Below, one piece after another: positions 9,242 through 18,796 of a stretch of 64,000 nucleotides of DNA. The notes below the pieces were generated by a model. That model was not told the origin of the DNA and ran no database searches. It worked only from the letters and a program-made list of their open reading frames with translations. The first letter of the stretch is position 1. Every line of letters begins with the position of its first letter. Source of the stretch: JABDLO01 sp035327565 (GTDB lineage: Bacteria; Bacteroidota; Bacteroidia; Chitinophagales; Saprospiraceae); NCBI GenBank assembly GCA_035327565.1, contig DAOLDB010000002.1, positions 62,001 to 126,000 of the forward strand, in the 5' to 3' direction. The translations under genes were made by a program, and so were the position numbers.

Positions 9242-10078
9242 CTATATTTTATCCAGAGAACGATAGATCTTTAAAACCTGGTGAATTAAACGCCGCAATT
9301 CATCCAGAGGCAACATATTGGCACCATCTGACAATGCCTTTGCAGGTTCAGGATGTGTTTCAATAAACAATCCATTAGCGCCAGCAGCAGTACCTGCAAA
9401 AGCAAGATGCGGAATGAATCGGGGATTTCCTCCGGTAATTCCTGCAGGTTGATTGGGTTTTTGCAAAGAATGTGTACAATCTAACACCACAGGCACTTCA
9501 AAAGACTGCATTAAAGGAATAGATCGAACATCCAAAATAAGGTCTGTGTAACCGAAGCATGTTCCTCTTTCCGTCAATAAAACTTTATGATTGCCTTTTT
9601 CTTTGATCTTTTTAATGACAAATTCCATAGATTCTGGACTGAGAAATTGTCCTTTTTTTACATTGACAATTTTTCCTGTCAGGGATGCAGCATAAAGAAT
9701 ATCAGTTTGTCTGCAAAGAAAAGCAGGTACCTGAATGATGTCTGCTACTTCTGCGGCGATAGAAGCTTCTTCCGGCAAATGAATATCTGTCAAAACAGGC
9801 AATCCGAAATGGTATTTGACCCATTCGAGGATCTTAAGCGCTTCTTTGTCTCCGATACCTGTAAAAGAGGCAGGTGATGTACGGTTTGCTTTTCTATAAG
9901 AACTTTTAAAAATAACTGGGATGGAAAAGAGAGATTCTATTTCTTTTAACTCTTTAGCCACCTGAAAACAAATTTCTTTGCTTTCAACAACACAAGGGCC
10001 GGCGATCAAAAAAAAATCTGATTTCAGACGAGAATACAGGGATTGCAACATTTCCATAGGGTTGTCCCTCTTCGACAT
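9242..10078 (-). CDS. kdsA: 3-deoxy-8-phosphooctulonate synthase (Kdo-8-P synthase)
   Basis: 278 residues, standard length. It condenses phosphoenolpyruvate with arabinose-5-phosphate to Kdo-8-phosphate for the LPS inner core. Family motifs seen: FFLIAGPCVVES, FKSSYRKANRTSPASFTG, PVLTDIHLP, DIIQVPAFLCRQTDIL, LTERGTCFGYTDL, PVVLDCTHSLQ, GLFIETHPEPAKALSDG. The Cys in IAGPC and the metal-site pattern are intact. A second in-frame Met (MEMLQSL) lies seven codons in; the upstream ATG is kept. A DUF3293 gene ends upstream after a 27-nt gap on the same strand. Confidence 0.97.
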   Translation of the reverse strand: MSKRDNPMEMLQSLYSRLKSDFFLIAGPCVVESKEICFQVAKELKEIESLFSIPVIFKSSYRKANRTSPASFTGIGDKEALKILEWVKYHFGLPVLTDIHLPEEASIAAEVADIIQVPAFLCRQTDILYAASLTGKIVNVKKGQFLSPESMEFVIKKIKEKGNHKVLLTERGTCFGYTDLILDVRSIPLMQSFEVPVVLDCTHSLQKPNQPAGITGGNPRFIPHLAFAGTAAGANGLFIETHPEPAKALSDGANMLPLDELRRLIHQVLKIYRSLDKI

Positions 10079-10105
10079 TAAGTCAACTAAGAATCAATTA
10101 AATAA

Positions 10106-10507
10106 CTAATCAATGATAATGAGTTCAGCGTTGTGGCCGATCCGTCCGTAAAGAATAGCTTTTTGCCCGTATTTGATGGCCAATTCCGATCCTTTTTTCA
10201 TATCGAGCCCAAGAACCAGAAATCCATCTTCATACCATGAATGGTCGGGTGATTCTCCTCTTGCATCCAATATCTTATAGTCTTCAAGATCCTGGAGTAA
10301 TTCAATTTGTCTGTTTTGATTGTTATCGACGGTTATTCGGAATCCACCCGGGTTCCATGCAGTAATTAATACCCATTCAGAAACATTGTATTCATCGAGT
10401 ATATCATCTAATTCAGCATTCACATCGTCAAGAACAATATAAATTCCGCTATTTTGTATAAAATACCTTGCTTCTCTAAATGCATTGATTAATTCATTGT
10501 TTGTCAT
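10106..10507 (-). CDS. DUF3293 domain-containing protein
   Basis: A 133-residue soluble protein without signal or membrane segments. It matches the small DUF3293 family by WVLITAWNPGG (the ITAxNP motif) in the middle, followed by YKILDARGESPDHSWYEDGFLVLG and a C-terminal KYGQKAILYGRIG segment. The function of this family is not known. It lies upstream of kdsA on the same strand (27-nt gap), so the two may be cotranscribed; nothing else ties it to LPS synthesis. Confidence 0.75.
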   Translation of the reverse strand: MTNNELINAFREARYFIQNSGIYIVLDDVNAELDDILDEYNVSEWVLITAWNPGGFRITVDNNQNRQIELLQDLEDYKILDARGESPDHSWYEDGFLVLGLDMKKGSELAIKYGQKAILYGRIGHNAELIIID

Positions 10508-10599
10508 AGAGTCATATTAAAGTAATCAATGGGAAATTTTCCCATTGGTTAAAGTTTCTTAATCTTATAAAAAATGATCAGCAAGAAAACTATAAATAT

Positions 10600-10607
10600 T
10601 ACCTTTG
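10600..10607 (+). promoter_or_regulatory. -7 box upstream of yidC
   Basis: TACCTTTG matches TAnnTTTG and precedes yidC by 138 nt. A -33 element is not evident. Confidence 0.4.
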
Positions 10608-10745
10608 CGCCTGATTTTTAAAACCAATGTGGAAATGAAATGATTCTCATAATTGGTCACAAAGATATTTACTGTTCTCAGAAAGATATGAACAGGGAGA
10701 AATATTATTTAAAAATAATGCACTTTTTACAAAGAACAAACATAA

Positions 10746-12620
10746 ATGGATAAAAATCAAATTATAGGTTTTATTTTAATTTTCGCTGTACTTATGATTT
10801 GGTCCATTTGGACTGCTCCGAGCGAAGAAGAAAGAAAAAAACTGATCGAACAAAAGAGGATTCAGGATTCTATTGAATGGGTTATGGCACAGAAGGATAC
10901 GGTAATTCCCCCACCTTCTGGTCAGGCTGATGTCCAACACGCACGAACCGAAGATTCAATATTGATTGAAGAATTGCGATATGGTTATGGAAGTTTCGCT
11001 GAATATGCCAGTGGGAGGGAAGAATTATTAACTTTAGAGAATGATGATGTAATCATTACCTTTTCATCATTAGGGGGTGTAGTAAAATCCGTTCAATTAA
11101 AAAATTATCTGCAATATCTTCAGGGTGAGAAAGGACGTGAAGATAAAGGGGATTTAATATTATTGGGCAATGAGAAGAACATCTTTTCGTATACACTTCC
11201 TGTATTGCTGGGACGTATTAAAAATGTGGAAACGAAAGATCTTTATTTCACCAGTTCAAAGGAAGGAAATTCACTTGCATTTTCCGTAAACACCAGAACT
11301 GGGCAATCGTTTATCCAAAAATATGTTCTTGCTGACAAAGGTTTTCATATTGATTATTCCATATCTTTTGAAGGGTTAGATACTCAGGCCCCCTTGCAAC
11401 TCAATTGGATCAATTATCTGAATAAATTGGAGCGAAATGTTAGTTTTGAGAGGAATTACTCAACTGTATATTTTAAGAAGACGACGAAAGACCGCATTGA
11501 TTATTGCAGTTGTACCGGCAACGATACGGAAGATCTGAAAGATAAATATGTCGATTGGGTTTCACATTCCAACCAATTTTTCAATACATCTTTGATTGCT
11601 GCAAATCAACCTTTTTCCAATGCTTTCTTACAAACTCAGCTGCTCGATGAAGAAGAAAAGGCACTGAAGTTGACTGCATCAAAACTTGACATCCCCTTTG
11701 ATAGTCCCAATGGCCAGTTTGATATGTATATGTATTTAGGACCTAATGAATTTACTGAGCTGGTCGTCTACAATAATAAGCTGGAGCAGGTGATTCCGTT
11801 TGGGAGGAGTATTTTTGGTTCTATAAACCGCCATTTTATCAGACCTTTTTTCGATTGGTTGAGTCAATACATATCTTCCAAAGGAATTGTCATCATAGTG
11901 TTGATATTTATAGTAAAAATGGCATTATATCCATTGATGTATAAGATGCTGTATTCACAATCGAAAATGGGTGCATTAAAACCTGAACTGGCCTCTCTCA
12001 AAGAGAAATTTAAAGATGATCCGCAGAAACAGCAGTTAGAGACCATGAAGATTTACAGGGAATATGGTGTAAGTCCATTCGGGGGTTGTATGCCCATGTT
12101 GCTCCAGATGCCAATATGGTATGCTATGTTTCGTTTTTTCCCGGCATCCATCACATTCCGGCAGGAATCCTTTCTATGGGCAGATGATCTTTCATCCTAT
12201 GATTCCATAGCAAGTCTGCCTTTTGAAATACCTATGTTTGGAGCCCATCTCAGTTTATTTACAATACTTTGGGCAATCACCACCATCATTTATACTTATT
12301 ACAATACCAAACATATGGATCTTTCTGCCAATCCGGCAATGAAATATGTGCAATATTTTATGCCGGTTGGATTTCTTGTGTTTTTTAATTCTTATGCCTC
12401 CGGTCTGACTATTTATATGTTTTTCAGCAATTTGATTAATATCTTGCAGACCATAATCACCAAAAATTTTGTATTTGATGAAGAAAAAATCAGACAACAG
12501 CTTTTAAAGAATAAATCGAAACCTAAAAAGAAATCCGGATTTCAGGCTCGTCTGGAGGAAGCCATGAAGAAACAACAGACGTTGGCTGCTCAAAATCAGA
12601 AAAAAAAGAATAAAAAGTAG
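10746..12620 (+). CDS. yidC: membrane protein insertase YidC
   Basis: A 624-residue protein of the Gram-negative form: N-terminal signal anchor (IIGFILIFAVLMIWSIW), a large periplasmic beta-sandwich domain (about residues 70-350), then the conserved insertase core with TM segments from GIVIIVLIFIVKMALYPL onward. The core shows YGVSPFGGCMPMLLQMPIWYAM, the cytoplasmic helical hairpin, and PVGFLVFFNSYASGLTIYMF. The tail is very rich in lysine and glutamine (KKNKK), suited to ribosome contact. It inserts inner-membrane proteins alone or with SecYEG. gpsA follows downstream on the same strand. Confidence 0.97.
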   Translation: MDKNQIIGFILIFAVLMIWSIWTAPSEEERKKLIEQKRIQDSIEWVMAQKDTVIPPPSGQADVQHARTEDSILIEELRYGYGSFAEYASGREELLTLENDDVIITFSSLGGVVKSVQLKNYLQYLQGEKGREDKGDLILLGNEKNIFSYTLPVLLGRIKNVETKDLYFTSSKEGNSLAFSVNTRTGQSFIQKYVLADKGFHIDYSISFEGLDTQAPLQLNWINYLNKLERNVSFERNYSTVYFKKTTKDRIDYCSCTGNDTEDLKDKYVDWVSHSNQFFNTSLIAANQPFSNAFLQTQLLDEEEKALKLTASKLDIPFDSPNGQFDMYMYLGPNEFTELVVYNNKLEQVIPFGRSIFGSINRHFIRPFFDWLSQYISSKGIVIIVLIFIVKMALYPLMYKMLYSQSKMGALKPELASLKEKFKDDPQKQQLETMKIYREYGVSPFGGCMPMLLQMPIWYAMFRFFPASITFRQESFLWADDLSSYDSIASLPFEIPMFGAHLSLFTILWAITTIIYTYYNTKHMDLSANPAMKYVQYFMPVGFLVFFNSYASGLTIYMFFSNLINILQTIITKNFVFDEEKIRQQLLKNKSKPKKKSGFQARLEEAMKKQQTLAAQNQKKKNKK

Positions 12621-12705
12621 TAAGAATGCTTTATCACCTATACTTCTTTTTTATAGATTGAATGCTCTGTAAAATCATTATCTTGCTTTCCTATTGGAAT
12701 CAATT

Positions 12706-13731
12706 ATGGCAGTAGGAATTATAGGTGCAGGTAGCTTTGGGATAACTCTCGCTACATTGATATCAGAAAATCAACCGGTGCTTGTGTATACAAGATCTAA
12801 AGACAAGCTGGATACAATCAACCGGGAAAGAAAAAGTCATGGCGTTTCATTATCTGAGAAAATCAAGGCTACTGACGATGTGGAAGAAGTAGCAGCATGC
12901 AAACTGCTTTTTCCTGTTGTCCCCTCTTCGTCTTTCAGGGAAGTCATACAATTATTTCAACCTTATTTAAATCCGGAACATATTATATTACATGGAACCA
13001 AAGGGCTGGATGTTGAAGGAATCAGGGATGAAGAACTACTCAATGTATATTTTCAAAGAAAGCAGGTACATACGATGAGCGAAGTGGTAAGGAAGGAAAG
13101 CACAGTGATCCGGGTGGGAACAGTAGCGGGACCTAATCTTGCCCGCGAAATTCTGGATGGTCAGCCCGCAGCAGCTGTAATAGCGTCAGAATTCAATGAA
13201 GTCATACGCATAGGATCTTCTATATTGAGCAGCCGGCGATTCTTTACTTTTGGCAATCATGATTTGAAGGGTACTGAGCTGGCCGGAGCCTACAAAAACA
13301 TTATAGCGCTGGGGTCAGGCATGCTGGCCGGTCTCGATATGGGTAAAAACATGCAAGCTATACTGATCAACAGAGGTCTGCATGAAATGATAAAATTCGG
13401 GCTTGCTTTTGGAGCAACAACAAAACCTTTTTTTGGTGCAGCTGGAATTGGTGACCTCGTAGCGACAGCAACCAGTGAAAATTCCAGGAATTTTACTTTT
13501 GGAAAGCGTTTGGCGCGTGGTGAAACTTTGGAGCACATCCTCCAAAGCAGCGAGGAAATCGTTGAAGGGGTAAGAACTTTAAGAATCGTAAGGCAATTGG
13601 CCAGGAATGAAGAATTGTTTCTTCCCATCACAGAAATAATATACAAAGTGGTTTTTGATCAAATGGATACAGATAAGGCCATATCTCTTTTGATGCGATA
13701 TAATTACGCGGAAGATGTTGATTTCATATAA
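12706..13731 (+). CDS. gpsA: glycerol-3-phosphate dehydrogenase [NAD(P)+]
   Basis: 341 residues. It reduces dihydroxyacetone phosphate to sn-glycerol-3-phosphate for phospholipid synthesis. The N-terminal Rossmann motif GIIGAGSFG starts at residue 4; the catalytic region has ELAGAYKNIIALGSGMLAG with the active-site Lys, followed by FFGAAGIGDLVATATSENSRN. The ATG at 12706 is preferred over an in-frame TTG four codons upstream because the product then starts MAVGIIGAGS, as in relatives. An insertion of about 10-15 residues (KQVHTMSEVVRKEST) lies between the two domains. Confidence 0.95.
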   Translation: MAVGIIGAGSFGITLATLISENQPVLVYTRSKDKLDTINRERKSHGVSLSEKIKATDDVEEVAACKLLFPVVPSSSFREVIQLFQPYLNPEHIILHGTKGLDVEGIRDEELLNVYFQRKQVHTMSEVVRKESTVIRVGTVAGPNLAREILDGQPAAAVIASEFNEVIRIGSSILSSRRFFTFGNHDLKGTELAGAYKNIIALGSGMLAGLDMGKNMQAILINRGLHEMIKFGLAFGATTKPFFGAAGIGDLVATATSENSRNFTFGKRLARGETLEHILQSSEEIVEGVRTLRIVRQLARNEELFLPITEIIYKVVFDQMDTDKAISLLMRYNYAEDVDFI

Positions 13732-14290
13732 TTTGATCGGCCTGGACTTTCTCCAATAAATACACGAGCTATCGAAATTAAGGAATAAAACCGATCTTTG
13801 ACTTTGGTAATATTAAATTGTTTGATATATTTCATGCAAGGAAAAAATTGGCTCTTTGACCGTCGAATGAGAAATGTTGGTATAATTAATTTTAATATTA
13901 CTATGTAAAGCGATAAAATAGTCTTTTGAAATTCTATTTAAGAAGTTGTTATAATATAGAGAAGTGTATAATTTTTATTTGTAATTATTACCTATAAAAA
14001 CCAACGTAATTTACCTTCCTCTTTTCAGGGTATGCATTCTTGATTAAATTTTATTGATATAAAACATAAAGTAGTCGAGATATACGAAAATGTTGAATGC
14101 AATCTGAAGGTAGAGAACGAACTTTTTTATTTCGGCTTCACTTAGAAGGAGATATATATGTGTTTGATAAATGGAATGAGATTTCTATAGTGAACAAATC
14201 AGATTACATACTTCGGAACCAACTGGCGTAATTTGAGCTGTTGAAAAGCCCTTGTGAATCAGTAATGAATACTAAAAGTAAAGGAAAAGG
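13732..14290. other. 559-nt intergenic region, no gene recognised
   Basis: An AT-rich gap between gpsA and a coiled-coil gene. It contains a near-perfect inverted repeat (GTAATATTAAATT at 13807-13819 against AATTTTAATATTAC at 13888-13901). It also contains a 10-codon ORF (14158-14190) preceded by an unusually strong GGAG ribosome-binding site. No tRNA or known riboswitch was recognised. Confidence 0.5.
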
Positions 14291-14845
14291 ATGAATATAG
14301 ATTTGAAACAACTGTTTGTCAGTGATCAGGAATTGGATCAAAAAACTTTTAATACCCTATTGAAGGCCATTAAAGATAAGCATCAGGAGGGTTTTGATTA
14401 TTTGCGGTTCAGACAATCCGTAAAAAATCTTGAGAGAATCAATTCGGATGAAGAAATGGCTATTAAATCAGCATATCTGACGGCTGCGACCATGGGACTA
14501 ACCAAAGATAAATTATTGGCCAGTTCACGGTATTACCGGACCATATTGGAAAAAGAAAGAGAATCATTTGCGGAAGCGATGAGAAATCATTTCAATCAAA
14601 GAGTGGAATCCAGAAAACAAGAGGCACAGAAACTCAAAGAAAAGATTGAGGAATACCAACGAAAAATTGAGCGCATGCAGGAAGAAATGGCATTATATAA
14701 AAAGAAAATTGACAGCGTGGATGAAGACATCCAGGAAGCACAACACCGGATTGAAGCAACCAGGGAAAAGTTTGAAACTTCATATCATGCTCTGACAGAA
14801 ATCATAGAAAAGGATATTCGTAAAATTGATGCTATTCTGAGCTAA
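14291..14845 (+). CDS. cytoplasmic coiled-coil protein, partner of the PspA-like gene
   Basis: 184 residues, no signal or membrane segment. Residues 1-95 form a compact helical region (MNIDLKQLFVSDQELDQ; a middle part with ATMGLTKDKLLASSRYY). Residues about 100-175 are an almost uninterrupted heptad coiled coil rich in Glu, Lys and Gln. The family is not recognised. The gene is followed 92 nt later by a membrane-anchored coiled-coil protein, and the pair is probably an operon; a role in binding that partner is inference only. Purine-rich AAAGGAAAAGG precedes the ATG. Confidence 0.7.
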   Translation: MNIDLKQLFVSDQELDQKTFNTLLKAIKDKHQEGFDYLRFRQSVKNLERINSDEEMAIKSAYLTAATMGLTKDKLLASSRYYRTILEKERESFAEAMRNHFNQRVESRKQEAQKLKEKIEEYQRKIERMQEEMALYKKKIDSVDEDIQEAQHRIEATREKFETSYHALTEIIEKDIRKIDAILS

Positions 14846-14937
14846 TCATTCAATTGATTTTTGCATTTATGCAATTGTATAATATATTTATGTAATAATC
14901 CTTTATATACTTTATATTCACTAAAAAAAAATTGATT

Positions 14938-15951
14938 ATGTCCACTTTTGATAATACTCAACTTCAACCTAAGTCCTTTTGGAGCAGACCTGAAGGCAAA
15001 ACCGGAGCATTTGTTTTAATTGGAGGAATAGCCATTGGTGCCTTTGTTTTGTTTAAATACAGTGCCGCCATTCTGGCTTTTTTAACTAATACCATAGGCA
15101 TTGTAGTATCATTATTGGTATTGGGCGCCATCATATACATGGTATTGGATCCAAAGATGAGGACGCTGGTTTCTTATATGTACCGGAGTATGATGAGATG
15201 GATTACCGGTCTTTTCATTACTATTGATCCCATAGGCATACTTAAGAATTATATAGGGGACATGGAAAAAAATCTCCAGAATATGAGTAAGCAGATCGGA
15301 AATTTAAGAGGACAAATGCGCAGATTAAAAACCATAGTGGAAGAAAATAATAAATCGATTGAAAATAGCATGGCTATCGCCAGACAAGCGAAACAACAAA
15401 ACAATGAACGAGCGCTGATGCTTGAGAGCAGGAAAGCCGCAAGATTGCAGGAAAGTAATCAAAAGTATATGGAGCTTCACAACAGAATGACCATCCTGTA
15501 CAGAGTTCTTTCAAAAATGTACAGTAATTCTGAGATTCTGTTAGAAGATACCAAAGATCAGGTGAAAGTAAAGGAACAGGAAAGAAAAGCCATCAGAGCG
15601 AGCCATTCAGCTATGAGGTCTGCTATGTCCATTATAAAAGGAGATACGGATAAACGAGCCATGTTTGATCAGGCGATGGAAGTTATTGCTGATGATGTAG
15701 CAAATAAAGTGGGTGAAATGGAAAGGTTTATGGAATTGTCTGCTGATTTTATGAATTCAGTTGATCTGCAAAATGGTGTTTTTGAAGAGCAGGGTTTGAA
15801 AATGTTGGAGGAATATGAAAAGCAATCTACATTGCTTTTGTTGGGGGGTAAAGAGAAAATGGATGATATGGAGACGCTGCAGCTCAAGCAACCCATTGTA
15901 CAAACCCGTAAAAGTAAAGGCTCCAATGATTACGAAGGTCTTTTTGATTGA
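14938..15951 (+). CDS. membrane-anchored PspA/IM30-like coiled-coil protein
   Basis: 337 residues from the ATG at 14938 (a TTG two codons upstream is less likely). Two hydrophobic helices near residues 25-75 (GAFVLIGGIAIGAFVLF and GIVVSLLVLGAIIYMVL) are followed by a long helical region with PspA/IM30 features: IGDMEKNLQNMSKQIGNLRGQ, stretches of RQAKQQNNERALML, and a helical end MERFMELSADFMNSV. Classical PspA lacks transmembrane helices, so this is a variant with its own anchor, or an independent family with similar architecture. It could support inner-membrane integrity, together with the upstream coiled-coil protein. Confidence 0.6.
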   Translation: MSTFDNTQLQPKSFWSRPEGKTGAFVLIGGIAIGAFVLFKYSAAILAFLTNTIGIVVSLLVLGAIIYMVLDPKMRTLVSYMYRSMMRWITGLFITIDPIGILKNYIGDMEKNLQNMSKQIGNLRGQMRRLKTIVEENNKSIENSMAIARQAKQQNNERALMLESRKAARLQESNQKYMELHNRMTILYRVLSKMYSNSEILLEDTKDQVKVKEQERKAIRASHSAMRSAMSIIKGDTDKRAMFDQAMEVIADDVANKVGEMERFMELSADFMNSVDLQNGVFEEQGLKMLEEYEKQSTLLLLGGKEKMDDMETLQLKQPIVQTRKSKGSNDYEGLFD

Positions 15952-16026
15952 AAGCATTTAATTGTCGGGCCATTCAGAGTCCAAGTTATGATATATTGAA
16001 TTAAGCACGGACCATTCCATTGATCT

Positions 16027-17451
16027 TCATTCACGGATTGAGGGTTCAATGCCCATCTCTTTTGCATAGCGAATCATAAAGTCATAGGCTTCGTGGTAGT
16101 CATTACGGATGTGGCCGTCTAATATGGCCTCCCGAATGGCGTTTTTTAGGGTGCCTACCTGACGGGAAGGAGGAATATTAAAAGTCTCCATAATCAATTC
16201 ACCTGAAATCGGAGGTTGCCAGTTGCGAAGACGGTCACTTTCTTCGATTTCTTTTAATTTGGTGGAGACCAATTCGTAATTATCTCTGAATTCTTTCTGT
16301 TTATTTGGATTTTTTGTAGTGATGTCTGCATTGCACAAAACCATCAGATCGTCAATATCATCTCCGGCTTCAAACAGTAGTCTTCGTATGGCAGCATCTG
16401 TAATATCTTCATGAGTTAAACTGATCGGGCGGAGGTGCAATCGGACTAATTTTTGGACGAATTTCATTTTGTGATCCATTGGTAATTTCAATCTTGTAAA
16501 AATCCTTGGTACCATAGCTGCACCAAGAGCATCATGTCCATGGAATGTCCAGCCGGCATTCTTATCCCATCGTTTTGTCGGGGGCTTGGCAATGTCATGA
16601 AGCAAAGCAGCCCATCTCAACCACTCATTGTCACTGACCTTACATACATTGTCTAATACCTGTAGTGTGTGATAAAAATTATCCTTATGACCCTGGCCTT
16701 CTTTTACATCGACACCTTTCAAAGCCGATAACTCTGGAAAAATAATAGGAAGTAATCCTGTGTCCATTAGTAGTTTAAATCCTATAGACGGCCTGGGAGT
16801 CATCAGGATTTTTTGCAGTTCCGTTGTAATTCTTTCTCTTGAGACTATATTGATCCTGTTACGGTAGATAGCAATGGAATGAAATGTATTTTTTTCAATT
16901 TGAAAATCAAGTTGATTGGCAAAACGAATGGCTCTCATCATACGCAGAGGATCATCAGAAAAAGTTTTGCCGGGTTCCAGCGGGGTTTTGATCAGCTTAA
17001 ATTCAAGGTGTTGCAAGCCATTGAAAGGATCAATAATTTCACCATAATCAGATTCGTTCAGACTGACAGCCAATGCATTAATAGTGAAGTCTCTCCTTAG
17101 CTGGTCATCCTCAAGTGTTCCGTCTTCCACGGAGGGCTTCCGGGAATGCAAAAGATAAGATTCCCTGCGGGCACCTACAAATTCAATCTCTAGATCCTTA
17201 TGTTTGATCATTGCTGTACCAAATCGTCTGAATATACTCACAGGAAGGTCCGGATCCAATATTTTTGCTACAGCATGTGCAAGCTCTATTCCATTGCCCA
17301 CACATACAATATCCATATCTTTAGAAGGCCTGTCCAGAATCCGGTCTCTAACGTAGCCACCCACTACATATACGGGATATTGAAGGTTGCGAGCCGCAGA
17401 TCGGATCAGGTCAAATATTTGTTGTTCTTCCGGTTTGATATCGAATACCAT
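16027..17451 (-). CDS. cca: CCA tRNA nucleotidyltransferase with HD domain
   Basis: 474 residues. It adds or repairs the 3' CCA of tRNAs. Residues 20-150 carry the class II nucleotidyltransferase head (VVGGYVRDRILDRPSKDMDIV with the DxD metal ligands, and RRDFTINALAVSL). A neck/RNA-binding region follows (DPLRMMRAIRFANQLDF), then an HD phosphohydrolase domain (WLRWAALLHDIAKPPTKRW, with HGHDALGA) and a helical tail. It sits eight bases downstream of dusB in a tRNA-processing operon. The only tRNA gene here lacks an encoded CCA, so the organism needs this enzyme. Confidence 0.95.
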   Translation of the reverse strand: MVFDIKPEEQQIFDLIRSAARNLQYPVYVVGGYVRDRILDRPSKDMDIVCVGNGIELAHAVAKILDPDLPVSIFRRFGTAMIKHKDLEIEFVGARRESYLLHSRKPSVEDGTLEDDQLRRDFTINALAVSLNESDYGEIIDPFNGLQHLEFKLIKTPLEPGKTFSDDPLRMMRAIRFANQLDFQIEKNTFHSIAIYRNRINIVSRERITTELQKILMTPRPSIGFKLLMDTGLLPIIFPELSALKGVDVKEGQGHKDNFYHTLQVLDNVCKVSDNEWLRWAALLHDIAKPPTKRWDKNAGWTFHGHDALGAAMVPRIFTRLKLPMDHKMKFVQKLVRLHLRPISLTHEDITDAAIRRLLFEAGDDIDDLMVLCNADITTKNPNKQKEFRDNYELVSTKLKEIEESDRLRNWQPPISGELIMETFNIPPSRQVGTLKNAIREAILDGHIRNDYHEAYDFMIRYAKEMGIEPSIRE

Positions 17452-17459
17452 GGACTTAT

Positions 17460-18455
17460 TTATGCATACACTTCATGGTGTATATATTCGTCTAAAATGT
17501 CTTGTAAAATACCAAAAATGATTTCAGGCTGGTCTTCTGTTACTAATTTTTTTCTGAATTCCTTTATACCATGTAAGCCTCTGAAGTAATTGGAATAGTG
17601 CCTTCTCATCTCCAGGACTCCCAATTTTTCACCTTTCCATTGCATACTTTTTGTTAAATGTTGAACAGCCGCATCTACCCGTTCTGTTAATGTGGGTGGG
17701 GGCAATTTTACACCGGTTTTCATAAAATGATGAATTTCCCTGAAAATCCATGGATATCCTATACTGGCTCTGCCTATCATAATCCCATCCACTCCATAAC
17801 GATTGCGATATTCAAGCGCTTTCTCAGGACTGTCAATATCCCCGTTGCCAAAAACGGGGATATTCATCCTTGGATTATTTTTTACTTCTCCAATCAAAGT
17901 CCAATCGGCTTCTCCCTGGTACATCTGTTTGCGAGTACGCCCATGTATGGAAATGGCTTTGATCCCAACATCCTGAAGACGTTCAGCTACTTCTACAATC
18001 ATTCGACTGCTATCATCCCACCCCAATCGTGTTTTTACCGTTACCGGTAAATGGGTACGGTCAACAATCGCTTTTGTCAACGATACCATCCTGGGAATAT
18101 CCTGGAGGATTCCAGCCCCGGCCATTTTGCAGACCACTTTTTTAACAGGACATCCAAAATTAATATCTAAAACTTCAGGTTGGGCCTCTTCAACAATCTT
18201 TGCAGCCTTTACCATGGATTCCAGCTCCGCACCAAAAATTTGAATTCCAATCGGCCTCTCTTCATCGTAGATGTCTAGCTTTTGCACACTTTTGGCTGCA
18301 TCTCTGATCAAACCTTCTACCGAGATAAATTCGGTATACATCATGTTACATCCATGTAGTTTGCATAATGCCCTGAAAGGTGGATCACTAACGTCTTCCA
18401 TTGGTGCCAGTAAAAGAGGGAAATCCCCTAAATCAATATGAGAAATCTTTACCAT
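17460..18455 (-). CDS. dusB: tRNA-dihydrouridine synthase, DusB type
   Basis: 331 residues forming an FMN TIM barrel plus helical domain. It reduces specific uridines in tRNA D-loops. Visible motifs: LLAPMEDVSDPPFRALC (FMN binding), MYTEFISVEGL, INFGCPVKKVVCKMAGAGILQD with the catalytic Cys of GCP, VTVKTRLGWDD, SIHGRTRKQMYQGEADW, VFGNGDIDSPEKAL and GVDGIMIGRASIGYPWIF. These fit the bacterial DusB (Nifr3-like) group best. It is first in an operon with cca (8-nt gap). A short AAGC-loop-GCTT hairpin with T tract lies upstream. Confidence 0.94.
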   Translation of the reverse strand: MVKISHIDLGDFPLLLAPMEDVSDPPFRALCKLHGCNMMYTEFISVEGLIRDAAKSVQKLDIYDEERPIGIQIFGAELESMVKAAKIVEEAQPEVLDINFGCPVKKVVCKMAGAGILQDIPRMVSLTKAIVDRTHLPVTVKTRLGWDDSSRMIVEVAERLQDVGIKAISIHGRTRKQMYQGEADWTLIGEVKNNPRMNIPVFGNGDIDSPEKALEYRNRYGVDGIMIGRASIGYPWIFREIHHFMKTGVKLPPPTLTERVDAAVQHLTKSMQWKGEKLGVLEMRRHYSNYFRGLHGIKEFRKKLVTEDQPEIIFGILQDILDEYIHHEVYA

Positions 18456-18796
18456 AAATTAAAAATTGCAAAAATAATGAGATTAAAGCATAAAAGCTTT
18501 TTTTACACAGGACTTCGTAAAAATGACTGAAGAATGAAGAGCAACTGTAAAAATATTTCTGTCTGCTATCCATGAGGTATCGTTATTTCTTTGATAAAAA
18601 TTATATGAACACTGGACTGGGATAAGTCATTTATTATTTTAATTTTGCTCATAATGGTATAATCGGTTATTGATCATTCCAATCGAAGTTTTTTTATATC
18701 TTATGATGTACCAATTCAGAAATTCATTGACAAGGGTCGATTAATTGGATTGGATTGTTAATTAATCATTGAAAAACTGACTTAAAATCCGGGATT
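18456..18796. other. 341-nt divergent intergenic region (dusB / nhaD)
   Basis: AT-rich. It carries TAATTTTG at 18640-18647, matching the Bacteroidota -7 box in the direction of nhaD, and a short hairpin AAAGC-ATAAAA-GCTTT near the dusB start. No ORF or RNA gene was recognised. Confidence 0.45.
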
